From positions 1 through 64,000 of the forward strand of contig JAEMWC010001435.1 of the NCBI GenBank assembly GCA_016490735.1: a DNA stretch of 64,000 nucleotides, written 5' to 3'. Under the pieces are notes generated by a model. It searched no databases. It worked only from the letters and a program-made list of their open reading frames with translations, and was not told where the DNA came from. Source of the DNA: Pachyseris speciosa (lineage: Eukaryota; Cnidaria; Anthozoa; Scleractinia; Pachyseridae). Below are positions 43,597-56,306 of this stretch, piece after piece. Within the stretch, counting starts at the first letter, position 1. Every line of letters starts with the position of its first letter. The position numbers and the translations under genes were made by a program.

Positions 43597-44040
43597 AGGG
43601 GCACCCAACGACAAGTTTCGGTAGATATCTGTTTGGTGGAGGGTAGTTCGCACAAGGCTTTCGGCGTCGATCAAAGAGTGGAGTACACTCGGATTTTCGT
43701 AAGTAAAACCGACGTGGCCTAAAAGATTCGTAATGTGGCAATCTTAACCCCTGAGGTTTTCGGAAAGGTCGTTATTGGTGTTTTTGGCAGTAAAAAACGT
43801 CAGCTAGCATTTTCGGAAAGAAAAAAGGTTCCCTAGAAAGTTCATTTCAGCTAGTATTTTATCAAAGAAAGATTTTGTTCCCTAAAATTTTCGGGCAATT
43901 AACATTTCAGCTAGGGAATCCGAACAGATCAAAGTTTTCTAGGTAACCAAAACATCACTTTAAACAGACTTCAAACACCATAACGTACTTAAAAATGCCT
44001 TTCTACAACTTTTGGCTGGTTTGGCTCGTTGGGTGCCCCT
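43597..44040 (+). mobile_element. hAT-like MITE, copy 3
   Basis: Same termini as copy 2, flanked by AGTAAAAC at 43589-43596 and 44042-44049 (7-8 bp duplication, depending on where the CAGGGG end is placed). Confidence 0.85.
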
Positions 44041-44099
44041 GAGTAAAACTAAATAACAAAAGGACTAACGCAATGGGAAACAACGTCAGAAAGAAAGAG

Positions 44100-44414
44100 T
44101 CAGCTCGGCATGTTTATAAGCTGCTTGTTTAACGTGGGATTTTCCCAGCGGATATGAGCGGCTTCTTTTAAAATTAACTGAAATCTATTTGGTGCAGAAT
44201 CCAAAATAGAAAAGCACCTCTTTGAACAAAGTCTGCGGCATGTCTCAGACTGTTGTAAATGCTGAAAAATGTGCGAGTTCCTGTCCCTTCCCAGATGTTG
44301 AGAGATGTCGGCTGATTTCGCCGATGTAACAGGCATTAAATCCTGCACAAGAAAATTTGTAAACAACACGCGAACCGGGAGATAGAAAGGCACAGGATCC
44401 TTCACACTAAGCAT
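44100..44414 (-). pseudogene. Penelope-like GIY-YIG C-terminal remnant
   Basis: Minus-strand HLGRDRNSHIFQHLQQSETC, then FQLILKEAAHIRWENPTLNK, the usual C-terminal motif of GIY-YIG retroelement proteins. The catalytic part is frameshifted away. Confidence 0.6.
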
Positions 44415-44513
44415 ACTACCGACAGGTTTATTGAGAGAAAACGCGAGTTTACGTGGTATTTATATTTAACGGAAATGACATGAAATAGCTATTTGATGTG
44501 TAAAAAGAGTTAG

Positions 44514-44950
44514 CACATCTTTCGGTTGATATCTGTTCGGTGGAGGGTAAATCGCCTGGGGCTTTCGCCGTCGATCAAAGAGTGCACTCGGATTTTCGTA
44601 ACTAAAACGTAGCCTAAAAGATTCTCAATTGGGAAATCATAGCCCCTGAGGTTTTCGCAAAGGTCGTAATTGCTGTTTTTGGCAGTCACAAACGTCAGTT
44701 AGCATTTTCGGGAAGAAAATAGTTCCCTAGAAAGCTCGTGAAAAGTTTATTTCAGCTTGCATTTCCTCAAAGGAAGATTTTGTTTCCTAGCATTTTCGGG
44801 CAATTAAAATCTCAGCTAGGGAATCCGGACAGATAAATTTCTTCCAGCTTATGAAAACATCACTTTAAACGTACATACCTCAAGCACCATAGGGTACTTA
44901 AAAATGCCTTTCTACAGCTTTTGGTTGATTTGGCTCGTTGGGTGCCCCTG
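44514..44950 (+). mobile_element. hAT-like MITE, copy 4 (left end lost)
   Basis: Matches copies 2 and 3 from ATATCTGTTCGGTGGAGGG onward and ends GTTGGGTGCCCCTG. Left terminus replaced. Confidence 0.75.
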
Positions 44951-46095
44951 AGTTAGAATAAAGCCAGAAAAACTGAACATTAAATTTTATCGCGTTTGTT
45001 AAGGCCTGCAGGTTCTAGCCTGCAAGCAAGCTCTCTACTGGGGTCTCACAAGAAAATTTTTGGGCGCGAGTCGCTCGAGTTGCGAGCGAAGCAAGCGCTA
45101 ACAAGGTCTTCCGCTCATATTTATCTCTTACAGTCACGGGACTCCGTGAATAGATTGCTTAATTAAAACATGTTTGTTATAATAACGAAAATCGCTTCAA
45201 AGGATGAAAGAAGGCGTTTCCGATTCGGAAATACAGCGAATGTCTGATATACCTGATAGTTGAAGTTTCCTGATGTAGCTGATGGGACGGGAAAATAGTA
45301 AGCGAAACGGGAAATGTTTCATCATCAACAAAAGCCCTTCTCAAATTATGTTTACGCCAACCGTGTAAGTGAAATAAGACTGAAATAGGTCTGAAATAGG
45401 GTATCGAATTTTTGGTTAGTAATGGTAATAGGACTGAGTGGAGTAAAATTCAGGGAGTTTTCAAACTGGCCGAGCGCGAAGAGAGGAAACCGTACGAGTA
45501 CGATTACCCCTGAATTGTACGGCACGAAGTCCGATTACTAATTGCCAATTAGTTTAAATAACAAAATACGACAAACTCAGGAATTTAAGACTTGTTTCTT
45601 CTCTGAGGACAGCTCGCTCACTCGTTTGAGTCACTGTATTTTTAACTTCAACAACTGTATAGTTTTCTTTCATTTCTAGACTTGAACTCAAAGGTTGTCA
45701 AAATATAAATAAAACTCATTGCATCAGTTAATTTCATCCACGTTTGTTTTCAATCTGGACCTGTCAACCTACTCGACTATTGGCTGGCATGAGCTAGGTA
45801 GTTAAAGTTTATTGGCTAATGGAATGAAGTGCTTAATTTTTATTGGCTGCTTAACTGTCCGATTTGGCGGCCTGTCTGATTACGAGTGTTTGTTAATCGG
45901 ACAGGTCAAATCGGACAGTTTGGACCCAAGGTTTGGACCTGAAACAGCCAATTAAGCCACAAATAAGGCCTGTTAAGAACCAATCATATTCGAGTATCTT
46001 GTTATTGACACAATTAGGCCTGAAAGAGAGTAGGGAAAATCACAGATTATGGTATGAAATAGGAGGTTACTGCGCACATACCTTTTTCAGTTGTT
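44951..46095. mobile_element. Remnant of the 39339-type element with a nested insertion
   Basis: 45330-45415 and 46010-46080 match the interior of 39339-39751 (AGGTCTGAAATAGGGTATC). Between them, about 45416-46009 is foreign sequence containing a fold-back (GTCCGATTTGGC / TCAAATCGGACAG). No gene seen. Confidence 0.5.
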
Positions 46096-46802
46096 CCATG
46101 ACCCTATTTTCTGTAAACTTCATAAAGCTAGCGTTTAAATGTTGCAAACAGTGCGAAGAATAAAGAAAGTTGAAGTTGGTAACCAAACATCATAAGCCGA
46201 GGAAGAATTTAAAACTCATTTTAGTCTTCGAATGGGATTCCTCTTAAATTTGGTCTTCAGTATCGCCAGCCGGATTCGTTTACGCCCAACCAAGTGGCCA
46301 GCTTCGTTCGATCTGACTGTGCAGCTGAATTATTTAATGTTTTCAGTTATATATACATATATGTAAATTCTGTCTACACCATTTGATCAAGTAATTTCAA
46401 CAGACACGTTGTTGCCCTTTTTCCAAAAGATTCCACGAGGGTGGTCTGGTTAAACTGATAAAACGGAACAAGTTTCTGTTGTTGGTTTTACCGTCTGCAA
46501 GTGCAAAGTAGTTGTATAACGGACGAGAATGTCACGTCGAAAATCTTTCTACTTGCACTTTGTTCTCCCTTGTTTCAGGGGCAACACGTACACCGATATT
46601 CCAGACTAGACTAGTTGGCCATTGAAGATCCTTAAATCTCTGCTAAACGACAGTTAAAGAAGTTCAAACATCAATTGTATCTGTACTGGACGACTCCGTG
46701 GATAGCTTCAATTAAAATCGTTAGTTTGTTTAGTCTCACATACAGGGTGAAATATGGCGTTTCCGACCCATGACTTGGAAATATAATGTGGGATGCGCAG
46801 AC

Positions 46803-47438
46803 GGCAATTCACGGAGTGAAGTTGTGTCTTTGGTCGTTTTGGGAGTGGATTCCGGGACCTGGCATGGCAATTTTAGCGGGTTTTGTAAATAATGCAATCG
46901 GTGCAATATTTTGCAAGCAGGACCGGGTGGCTCGACACGGTTCTAAAAGATACGTGAAATGGAAATTGGCAGAGTTCCATGTCGCTGCCAGGCAAGAATA
47001 TCCCAGAATTCCCTTGGGTCACAAACGTGAAAATTACAGACCATGAGTACAACTGAAATCAAACAGCGTTAACCACGTGGCGCTTAAGAAGTGAGCAGGA
47101 AAAGTGGAACAAATTGCAAGAAGTGGAGTCGAAGTTTGCTGCTAACGTGAACTTTTAGCTTCAAGAGGAATTTTGGTCTGAAAAACTTCAAGACAAAGTT
47201 GCGTATTGTTTGGTGTTGTCCTACAGCGTTTTATGGTTTTGCAACAAAATAAACGGTCGTATTCAAGGAAACTCGGGAGTTTTGGTCATTTAAATGGGTT
47301 TGAAGTATAAGCAAATGTGTATTTGGCAATAATAATGGCTCATTTCTAACATAGTCCGAGATTTGAGAAAGTTGCAGGTTTTCAAAGCACCGGTCGTCTA
47401 GGACCGGTAAATTACAGAGCCCACTGGGAAAGAGTTAA
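46803..47438. mobile_element. piggyBac-like element, left-truncated copy B
   Basis: Counterpart of 15366-16006. The right end CCCACTGGGAAAGAGTTAA is kept; the left end and flank are deleted. Confidence 0.6.
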
Positions 47439-47769
47439 ACCTAGCTGGATAGGGGAATGGGAATGACTTGCTGGACCGATTCCGAGTGATCTTTAAGTTA
47501 CCGCATTTCACGTTTCGGAAGCCCTACAGATGATAAATATGCTCCTAACCCGAGAAAGTTGTTCCTTGGAGTCAACTTAGGCACAGGACAACCCCTCCCA
47601 CTCAGAACTTGGCGATGCCCATGTCAAGTCCAGTCCGGAGTTCTAATTTTTTGGCACCAGGTTGAGCTTGAAAGGATTCATGGGAGGCATGACTAAGCAG
47701 CCGGTGGACATGCACAGTTGCATTATTGTCCACCATATTTGAAGATTGTCAATAAAACTTTACAACAAA

Positions 47770-48032
47770 ATGCCTGATTTCTTGGGGAAGGATCAAAGAA
47801 AAACTAAAGATGACGGTACGAAAGATGACCACCGTTCAAGGTAGCTGTTCTACTGTGTGATAGCCCATTTACCGCAAAAAGTAAAAGAAAATCATTTCAA
47901 AAGATAAGGCCCATGCACGATGAAATCAGATCACATGAAACTGACAATTTTTTTGAAGTTTTGGTTAAGTTTATGTTGTCTTTTTCCTCTTCAGCTCTTG
48001 ATGAAGGAGACATAGAAATTGTAAAGATATGT
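47770..48032 (+). pseudogene. PSMC2: 5' exons of PSMC2/Rpt1-like gene, copy B
   Basis: Exon 1 (47770-47840) starts MPDFLGKDQRKTKDDGTKDD; one base shorter than copy A, so frameshifted before the donor. Exon 2 (47995-48032), after TTTTTCCTCTTCAG, reads (A)LDEGDIEIVKIC and is followed by GTAAGT; it is longer than in copy A. The ALDEGDI block directly after the DQRKTK...KP block is the order in Rpt1/PSMC2. Only the first two exons are present. Confidence 0.75.
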
Positions 48033-48556
48033 GTAAGTGTCATTCTTTCAGCATTCTTTACATTATCACCTAGCTAATGGAGATAGCTTAGATTACCGTT
48101 AGCGTGCGTTCATCCGAGATATGAAGCACGCGGGAAGGAGTAGCAGAACACGAAACATGCGTAAGAGTTGCTGGAGGCGTAGCCGAGAGCAACTCTAGCT
48201 TCTTCTGAGTGCTCTCCAAAATTCCCAAGTGCTTCATATCTCGATGAACGCCACTAACGCATAAAAAAATTGTTTTAAAACATTTCCAACCCGGCTGTTT
48301 AACGATCAGCGTGCACAATGCAAAATTTACTAGGCATGTTGACTATAAACGTGTTTGACGTATTTTATGGTGTTTGACCCTGGGAAAGGTCACTATTGCC
48401 CCTCTACTGAAATAAGCCCCTTCCTTTTAGAAAGTTGTAAGCCCCCCCCCCCCCCCCCCCTTCACCCGTCTCCTTTTCCTTCACAACAAAATATATAACA
48501 ACAGTGAATGTGACACTTTACCTGTACTTGACAAAGTACGGTTTACCCACATCCAG

Positions 48557-48700
48557 GAATTTCGGATTCTACTAATGTGTTTTTGATCTGGCAGCTCCAT
48601 GACTACGCCTTCAAGTCCCTCATGCAGAGAATTTCGGATCCTACTAATGTGTTTTTGATCTTCAGCTCCATGACTACGCCTTCAAGTTCCTCATGCAGAG
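48557..48700 (+). repeat. Tandem duplication of a 72-bp exon-like unit, copy B only
   Basis: TTTCGGAT(T/C)CTACTAATGTG...CTCATGCAGAGAAT occurs twice in a row here and once in copy A (about 17118-17189). The unit contains a TTGATCTTCAG acceptor-like site and the LHDYAFKFLMQR reading. Confidence 0.7.
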
Positions 48701-49944
48701 AATCGATCCAGGAGAACCTCTATTTCATGAAGTCCTCGATATAACGAGCGCGATATTCCTCAGCCCGACCTTTTAAAATGTATCGAAAAGCACCTTGATA
48801 CAACGAACCAAATTCCCTAGTCCCTTTGCAATTCGTTAAGTACTCCTGTTTGGTTTCCGCCGGTCCGGTTTATCCGTGCAAAGGTGGAGGTCGTTGAGCT
48901 GAGTTAGTCAAATATCGATAAGTGCATCAATGAATCGGTTTTTTTATTGTTTGTCTGTTGTCGGTGTCGGTAAAAAGTTGTTTATATGGTGCAGGAAGTT
49001 GCTGCAACAGTTAAGTTGTTCAGTCAGTAAAGCAGCTTTCCAGCGCGATGCATTGGCAGAGGTCTGATTTACGTCCATTTACCTACAATACAGAATAGCT
49101 GACTCAAAGTCTTAACATCCAATGACATCACGACTTGACTGACAGACGACCAACAACAACACGATTTCGTGGACCAATCATGTCACTAGCCAGTCCTTAT
49201 GATGATGAGTTGCCAAAACGCCAGTCAGTATCACCACAAACAGTCGCAAATAGCAGCTTTATGCAATTGATTAAACGAACAAACAGAAGCCTTAAATTTG
49301 GTTTTTATTTCATAAAAATATCTCGTACAAAAATACATCAAAGATAAAGATATATAATTATATATGAACAGTATTTACAACTGTTCAAAAAGAACTTTCG
49401 GCTTATTTAGCCTGCGTTTTATAGAGCAAGTGAGTTTTTTAAGATTGACGAGGAAAGGGAGATGGCAGCACCTTTGTGTTAATGTTGTCTTGAAGAGAGA
49501 CAAGCAGGGTCGTAGTCAGGATTTTTCCACAGGTACGAACAATATTCCAAGTCCCCCTTCCCCGACCCCCCATCCCCGGCCCCCATCCCGGCCCCCCATC
49601 CCTATCTACGTCACTCTATAGACCTTTTACATAATGGCGCCAGACAAATTATTCTTCTATTTTTATGATAACAAGAGGCTACAATTAGCCTAAACAACAG
49701 TATTGTATCCCTAATTTAGCGCTAAACAAGAGAATAGAGAGAAGTCTGTCTTTCTTACATCGGACGCATTGCGCTTAGCTTGTGTTGGAGTCTATTTCTT
49801 TGCAGTGTATATCCGTAGACCCCTATCAGATCAACATATATCCCTTTAAAATTACAAAATTGCTTTACAGCTCAACCATTGAGAACAATAAGAAGAAGAG
49901 GAAAAAAGCCCGCGACAGGTGCCACTAGTAGAAGTTGAACCCGG

Positions 49945-50019
49945 GTTACATAGTAGAAGTTGAACCCGGGTTACATTTGGGGCAGTAACATTGACCTCTA
50001 GACCACTGAGGTTCAGCAT
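49945..50019 (-). ncRNA. tRNA-like pseudogene or SINE head
   Basis: Minus strand: CAGTGGTCTAGAGGTCAATG resembles an A box region and CCCGGGTTCAACTTC a B box. The B-box half is tandemly duplicated (24-25-bp unit starting about 49927 and 49951). No proper cloverleaf, so not a functional tRNA. Confidence 0.45.
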
Positions 50020-51001
50020 AGCGAATGAGGCAAAAATAGGTTATTTATTGCAAAAAAACTAAGCACAGTTGTTTTCGCTTCGATGAATATCTCTGCTAAG
50101 TGTTTCAGAAAGGAAACGCTTATCAAACGATGTAGGATTTTTTCGCATAGACGTTAATGGAGTCTCGGTGAAATGTGTGGAAAAACAATTATCTGTTTAC
50201 AAATACGTCATTTGAAACATAAGAAAGAGAGTAAGCTCTCTGCGATCAGTTTTACGTCACACAAGTAAAAACTAAAATCGCTTATCATTCAAAAACTAAT
50301 GTCCAGAAATTGAGATATTGTGGAAAAATAGTAAATGAACTACCTGTTAAAGTCTCAGGGGTGATGATATCCCGTACTTGAGTTATTCAACAAAATGTGC
50401 CACTCAAAATTAGATTGGTATGGAGCCGCCACCCGGAAACACGGCAGTCTAATTCAAAACATATGGAGTTCAGTTTGGTCATGTTAAAAGTATTCTTCTC
50501 GGTGTTGAACTTGCAAACATTCGTATAGACACTTCTCTCAACACATTAATCGTTCAGACTTCAAAGACACAAGGTGAATCGACGTTTTCCGATATGTGAC
50601 AACAAGCATCATTCTTGCTGTTGTGAGTTGTTTTTAAAGTTCGTGCTTGCGCAGAAACGCCGGAAGTGCCTTTTGCGGATGAAATACGACGACGAAAAAT
50701 GAAGCCCATTTGAAACCTCGAACTTTTTGCTAACCCGAGTAAATAGCCTCGTTAGCATGTGCAACATTCAATAAAACTTTTTTTTTAAAGTGAGGCTACT
50801 AAGACTGATTAACTTACTTACAAAAGAATAATCAAATTATCCGCCATTATGAAAGAGGTGTATTAAAGCCATCCCAGAATCCTAGCCCTGTGGCTTCTAT
50901 TCACAGTTTAACCAAGCACTTTCATCAACCGTCCAAGCGCGTTGACATCCAGTGCTTCGAGCGTATTAAGAATAAGGTAGAGGAAAAGGTCTGACCAGCC
51001 A

Positions 51002-52427
51002 TCAATTCCAATCTCGAGGAGCTGGTTCTTCGTCTGTGCACTCATCTGAAATCAAGTCAAACCAAAAATAAAAAGATCTTCATAAGGACTGAAGCGAAAA
51101 CCACTCGTTCAACAGAACTTTCAATCGTAGAATATTTCGGCAAAGCGATCCTTTTGTGAAGAGCTTTTCTCTGTGCCAAAAGTTGTTTTCTGTAATTTCG
51201 CACTTGCATGACGGGCTAATAGTTGGACCAATATTTGATCGTTTAGCCACCTCTGCCAACAGAGCTCGCGTGAGCGTTAATGAGCAACCAATTAACAGTT
51301 TCCAGAGCTCACTTTGTCTAGCGTTTGGTCAAACAATGTTTGCCCATTTAGGGATCGCACCGATTGATGTGTGTAGCAAATACAATGTTGATCGAAAATG
51401 TTTGATCGGTTTAGGCTTAATTACTTTCGATTTCTTATTTAACTTGAATGGTGATAACAGTGATGACGAAGATAGTCGACGACGGCGCCGACGGTTACGA
51501 CGACGAGAAGGTGGTTTGTTTCCTTGAGTCCAAAGTATTCAACTGTTTGTATCGGCTACAACCTTGTGCACTATCAGGAAAGATAAAATGTGGGAGGCAA
51601 ACAAACAAAAACTGAAATGAAAACGGGGCGGAAATCAAGGTAAGCTGCGCTATATTAAGATGGACTTTACTGCAAGGGGGTATCGAGAGGAAGATGCATG
51701 GAAATATTAGAACACGCTGGGTAGTTGCGACGTTATCTGCCTTATTAGAGGTAGAAGAGAAATGTCGAGAGGATGATGAATGACCAAGGATAGAAGACGG
51801 AGGGTACCTGCGGCCTTATCTGCATCGTGAGAAGGAGAAGGGAATGAGTGAGTGAGGCGTTAACATATTTACACCCTCTTTTACCTGGGATATAAACAGG
51901 ATAGCCAGCCTTGGCAAGCACGGATAATGCATCGAGCCTGTGCATCTCTCTCAGAACTTGAGCAAGCTCACCAACCGTCACACGCCGTTCACACATCAAC
52001 TGGAAAACCACATCAAAACTGAGACGTGAATTGCTGGCTTGGTCTATCCTGTCCCTCAAAAAGATAGCTTGCTCAGCTGTCAGATTGAATAGCCTGCCTG
52101 CCATATTCAGTCTGTCTCTTGATAACAGCAAGGTCAACTCTGAATACACTCTGTAAGGTACGGTTGCGACTGACTGATCTAATAAAATCAAGAGAAATAC
52201 TCAGATTTTATTTTGCTGTAAACATGGAGCATTGCAATACCTTGAAATTGCCAGTAAACAGATTCAGGTGGATTAGTGAATGAGCCCAATGAACTCGATT
52301 TTTTGTTTTGCTTTGCATTGTTTGTGTTTTGCCTTTTATGGCAAGAATTGGTTATTGTCGACGTTTCACTTCAGTTAAAGTTCGAAACAATGTCTGAGGG
52401 TGGGAAGATTTTGGAGCGAATGTCCAT
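51002..52427 (-). pseudogene. Small Death-domain-like protein gene, copy B (three exons, early stop)
   Basis: Exon 1 52427-52241 (187 nt), exon 2 52178-51885 (294 nt), exon 3 51045-51002 (44 nt): 525 nt, exactly 174 codons plus stop, with compatible phase-1 junctions. Signals: CAAG|GTATTG, TTTTATTAG, CCCAG|GTAAAA, GATTTCAG. The Death-superfamily exon matches copy A (VPYRVYSELTLLL, RRVTVGELAQVLREMHRLDA, GYPVYIP), and exon 3 gives ECTDEEPAPRDWN. Exon 1 codon 20 is TGA where copy A has TGC, and the exon 2 acceptor differs by one base (TAG to TAT). Likely function: protein-protein interaction in death or immune signalling, by family inference. If exon 3 is read in another frame it stays open longer (MSAQTKNQLLEIGIDG, to 50908). 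Confidence 0.65.
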
Positions 52428-53839
52428 AAAGTGCCCATAAGCCCCAAAATATTTTTTCGCTAATATAAAACTTTGCTTCTATTCGAAACACATTTAGGAA
52501 ATATCTGCAAATATCTGCAAATTTTTGTAAATGGTTAGACTTTCTAGTCTTCTCGGATAAGGACGATAAACCGTAGGCCCCGTCTCACAACTCTTCATAA
52601 TTGATTCTGTGGGACGTTAAAGAACCCACACACTGTTCGAAAAGAGTAGGGGACGTAGTTTCCGATGTTGTGGTTTGTCTTAAATGATGTCAATTGGGAC
52701 ATGTGTCCTGTTTCACTCTCCCGTCACTGTGGTTGATTCCGCAGAGAAAAAAAATCATTAGATTCATTAGCAGAGCCTTTATTTCCTGTTTCAGACTTTT
52801 TAGGGACTTCAAACCGTAATAAACTAAGCATCATTTGGTACACGACCGAGTCAGAAGGGGCGTGGGTCTCAGTATTCCTGACTTGACGTCACAAACTGAT
52901 TTTCATGCACGTTTGCAAAGACGTACCGTGATTTACCGCGATGCAAATAAGTTTGTGACGTCAAATCAGGAATAGACCCATGCCCCTTACTAGCTCGGTC
53001 GTGTGACAGATGATGGCTAGATTTCGTCACTTTTACAGGCTATAAAAAGTCCAGTCAAGATTTGCTAAAAGAAAAAAAAAGGCGCAATGTGTTTCGAACA
53101 GGTGTAGAGATTTATTATATCGAGAAAAAAAAAATATATATATATATATATTGGGTTTTTGGGGCTTTAAGGAGGTTATCATTATTGACTTATGCTATTC
53201 CCTCTTGTCACCTTGTCATCAGTACGTTGCGTTCTGGACGCTTGTTTATTGACATATGTAACCTATCTATTCTTATTGAAGGTAGAAAAGCAGCTAACAC
53301 AAATTGACCAAACATTGCATTGATTTATTTATGGTTCCTTTTAAGGTTTCCCTGTCTCTCCTTTTCCATTGCCTGGTGCATCGTTTAAATGTAATTGAGA
53401 AGTTATTTAGTCAGCCTTCCCCTTTACCTTGGCCAGTAATCTTTGCTTCTCCGGATCGTGACATGATTGCGTGAATCTCTGGCACACGACTGTCTAATAC
53501 TAACAGAAGAAAGAAATTTGATCCAAGTGAGTAGCGGTGAATTACAAAACAAACGAGACATTAAGCTGTTCACATCACACCAAACGAACTTATAGTTTTC
53601 TGGCGTCTGGCGGATATTGTTGGATTCAATGAAATTCAAATAAAAAAAGCCCGGTAGAAGCAAGGAAAGATACCATTTTACAACCATAAACTTTATTTCC
53701 CATATATTTTGCACAAAATATTCTATCGTTGCTGCTGAATCTGATGGCGTCGAAGAAATTTACGAAAGGCGTCGATAGCCAACATCCCGGATTTCTGTAT
53801 CATGGAAACAATGTTATGTTACAACTGAAGATTATATTT

Positions 53840-54696
53840 ATTTCGTTATGTCTTATTTCGTGTGTTCATAAGGCTTTTAAAATTGATGTTTCTCCTTGTT
53901 TTGGAGATGTTTCGGAATATTCCGGGATGTCCGCCTATCCGTTGCAATATGTAATTTGTGATTCCCTAGACGAAATTTATTTACGTCAATTTTATGTTTG
54001 GGATTGTTGATCAGATCTAAAAATTTGGCTTTTCTGATTTCTTTCTTGAATGAGGCATAGAAGCTTAATTTTCGGTTTGTATTCACTAACATTAACTGAT
54101 GAAAAACTATTGTTTTCTTTTAAGTTGGTAGCGTTGGGACTATAGCAATTAACTCATTTACTCTAATTAAGTGACACACTTGAAAGGTTCCTGTAAGCCA
54201 GTTCTTCAGATAAGTATAGACAATGTTTCGCAATATCGTTCTCTGACGGATTTTGGAGGTGATTCCAGAACTTTATCAGGAATTGAAGTATCTATGGTTA
54301 GTTTTAAAGGTAGTCTAGCAGTTTCATTCAGTTCTAGCTGCAACATTTGGACACTGTTTGTTTACTCGTGTCCAAGATACCGCAAATATAAAAGTATGGG
54401 AAGAAAAATGGAATCAAACAAGAATCAAACAAAACAAATTAAGTTACCCTCGAGTTACAAAGATGGATCTACGTGTTTTTTCTTTTAAGTTTTTTTTTGC
54501 AATTTCTAAAGCTTCAGGAAGAAGAAAAATTAACTCCAAGATAGGTATAAGTGTTAACAACTTCAATACCGCAGAGTTTTGGAGTCCCGCGTAAATATGA
54601 AGATGATATGATGGGTGGATGAAATCTCAGTTGATCACAGCTAGGCGTAAAACTTTTTAGGTGCGCAAGGTATCCTTGGGAAGATACTTCGAACAC
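53840..54696 (-). mobile_element. Degraded non-LTR retrotransposon (RT C-terminal half)
   Basis: Minus strand, several frames: IEVVNTYTYLGVNFSSS and KKKLKEKTRRSIFVTRG (RT thumb region) near 54594-54480, then KEIRKAKFLDLINNPKHKID and KFRLGNHKLHIATDRR near 54050-53900. The same element type ends the window at 63370-64000. Confidence 0.6.
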
Positions 54697-56110
54697 AAAC
54701 TCAGCTCAGGCGAATCAGTACAGCAAAAAGGTGGGTTGTATTGTGTTATTTCTTTTGAGTATTCATCAAGTTAAAAAAAAGAAAATGCTTTAGAACACAG
54801 GCTTGAAATATTCCACCGAAAAGCCGATTTTTAGTGCTCAGGCACAGAATCGACAGACTTCGAATATAAAACTAGAATCGACAGACTCGATCAACAAAAC
54901 TTGGGTTCTTTTCAACCTGGTAGAGCTTAGTAGATCATGAGCTTATATTTCCAGACAATAATGTTATTATTACATCTCCTTTGACTTGCTAGCAGAGACA
55001 AATTACGGTGTTTATGTATTTATTCCAGATCTTCGCTCAAATTTTGGCTGACAGCTGGTAACACTGTGGTATTAAAGTTCATACTATTTAAGTTGAAGAG
55101 GAACTTTACTGAAGAAATCTAGCTAGCTATTATTAGTATAAATCCATTGTTTTAGTTTATATTACGTTTCACTGATTAAATGAGAGTTGTGTTGTCTCAA
55201 ATCCTCCATGGGATCAGGATCACAAATTTATACAGTTACAATTTTATTCTCAATGAAAAAGTCGAAAATTACTACCAGTGTTTTCGAATTCCAGGTCGCA
55301 GGGGCAGCTGTAGTGAGAACTGTTACATTTACTAGTTATGAGGGGGGTGAACAAGTCCCCAAGTTGACTAAAAAAAACTACTCGGATTTCGGATTTTGAG
55401 GATACATTTTACGGATTTGCGGATTTCCAAGGCTCGGCGGATCACGGATTTCTTCAATGTTTTAGCGTGGATTATGGATTTCGTTTGTTTTGAAGGACGG
55501 ATCGTGGAACTTAATTTAGCTGTCTTCAGCTTTTCAATTTAATCTGCTCTCTAGCCTTAGAACGAGGAGTTCGATCATCAGACATTTGCCCTTTAAGGAG
55601 AAAATCAAGGTCACGTGACTAGGACTTATGACGTCATCAGATAAAAGAAATACCCAAGCACCACTCAAAACTGTGGTTGGAGCTAGGATTGGAGGACCAG
55701 GGTTAAGATCTAGGGTTTGGGCTAAGTTCTGGGCCTTAGGGCAAAGTTAGTGTGAGAGTTAGAGTTTGAGTGAGAATAAGTAACGTGATAGACACTCCCA
55801 CACCACTGTGACATTATGGGATGAATAACTGCTGTCAGGCAGCTATTATGAGCCTAAAATGGTTTTTCACCTAAGCCGAAATTTCAATATAACCACCCCT
55901 CTGACTCTGATCTCGTCCTCTCTTACAATGTTGGCCATTTTGGGGCTCAGTCGAGCTACCACCCCCCTCTAGTTCTAATTTCCAGTACTCAGATCTGCAC
56001 AAACCTTTGCGAAAATACTGATAGCGATGAATTTTACAGACGAGCATGGTTTACGAGTCGAAATTAACAAGTGGCTGGCAAACAGTATCTTTGCTTAATT
56101 TCTAAAGGCT

Positions 56111-56277
56111 TTGGGATATTTGTATGACGCCTTCTCAGTACACGAGAAAGGCCTAAGTGTCCCATTAAGAACAATGGCGCAGGCGGTAGAAGAAGTGGTA
56201 CAATGCAAGGACGTCCTTTCTGAGTTTGAGTTCTCGGAAATGTCATCTAACGGATTCCAAGGAATGGTTTCTGCCAC
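56111..56277 (+). other. Conserved coding-like segment, copy B
   Basis: Counterpart of 22392-22576 (GYLYDAFSVHEKG...AVEEVVQCKDVLSE), 27 bases shorter. Copy B then jumps directly to sequence equivalent to 32181 in copy A. Confidence 0.3.
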
Positions 56278-56306
56278 CGTGTTGCGATATGTTGCAACAT
56301 GTTGGA

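Noticed and set aside
51156..51527. 123-codon plus-strand open frame with an Arg-rich end
   Set aside because: Lies inside the second intron of the Death-domain gene on the other strand, starts at GTG, has no recognisable motif and ends in low-complexity sequence.
53729..54010. Possible secreted Cys-containing peptide with a signal-like start (MLQLKIIFISLCLISC)
   Set aside because: The opposite strand reads as a non-LTR retrotransposon tail continuous with RT thumb motifs at 54480-54594, and copy A destroys the peptide frame.
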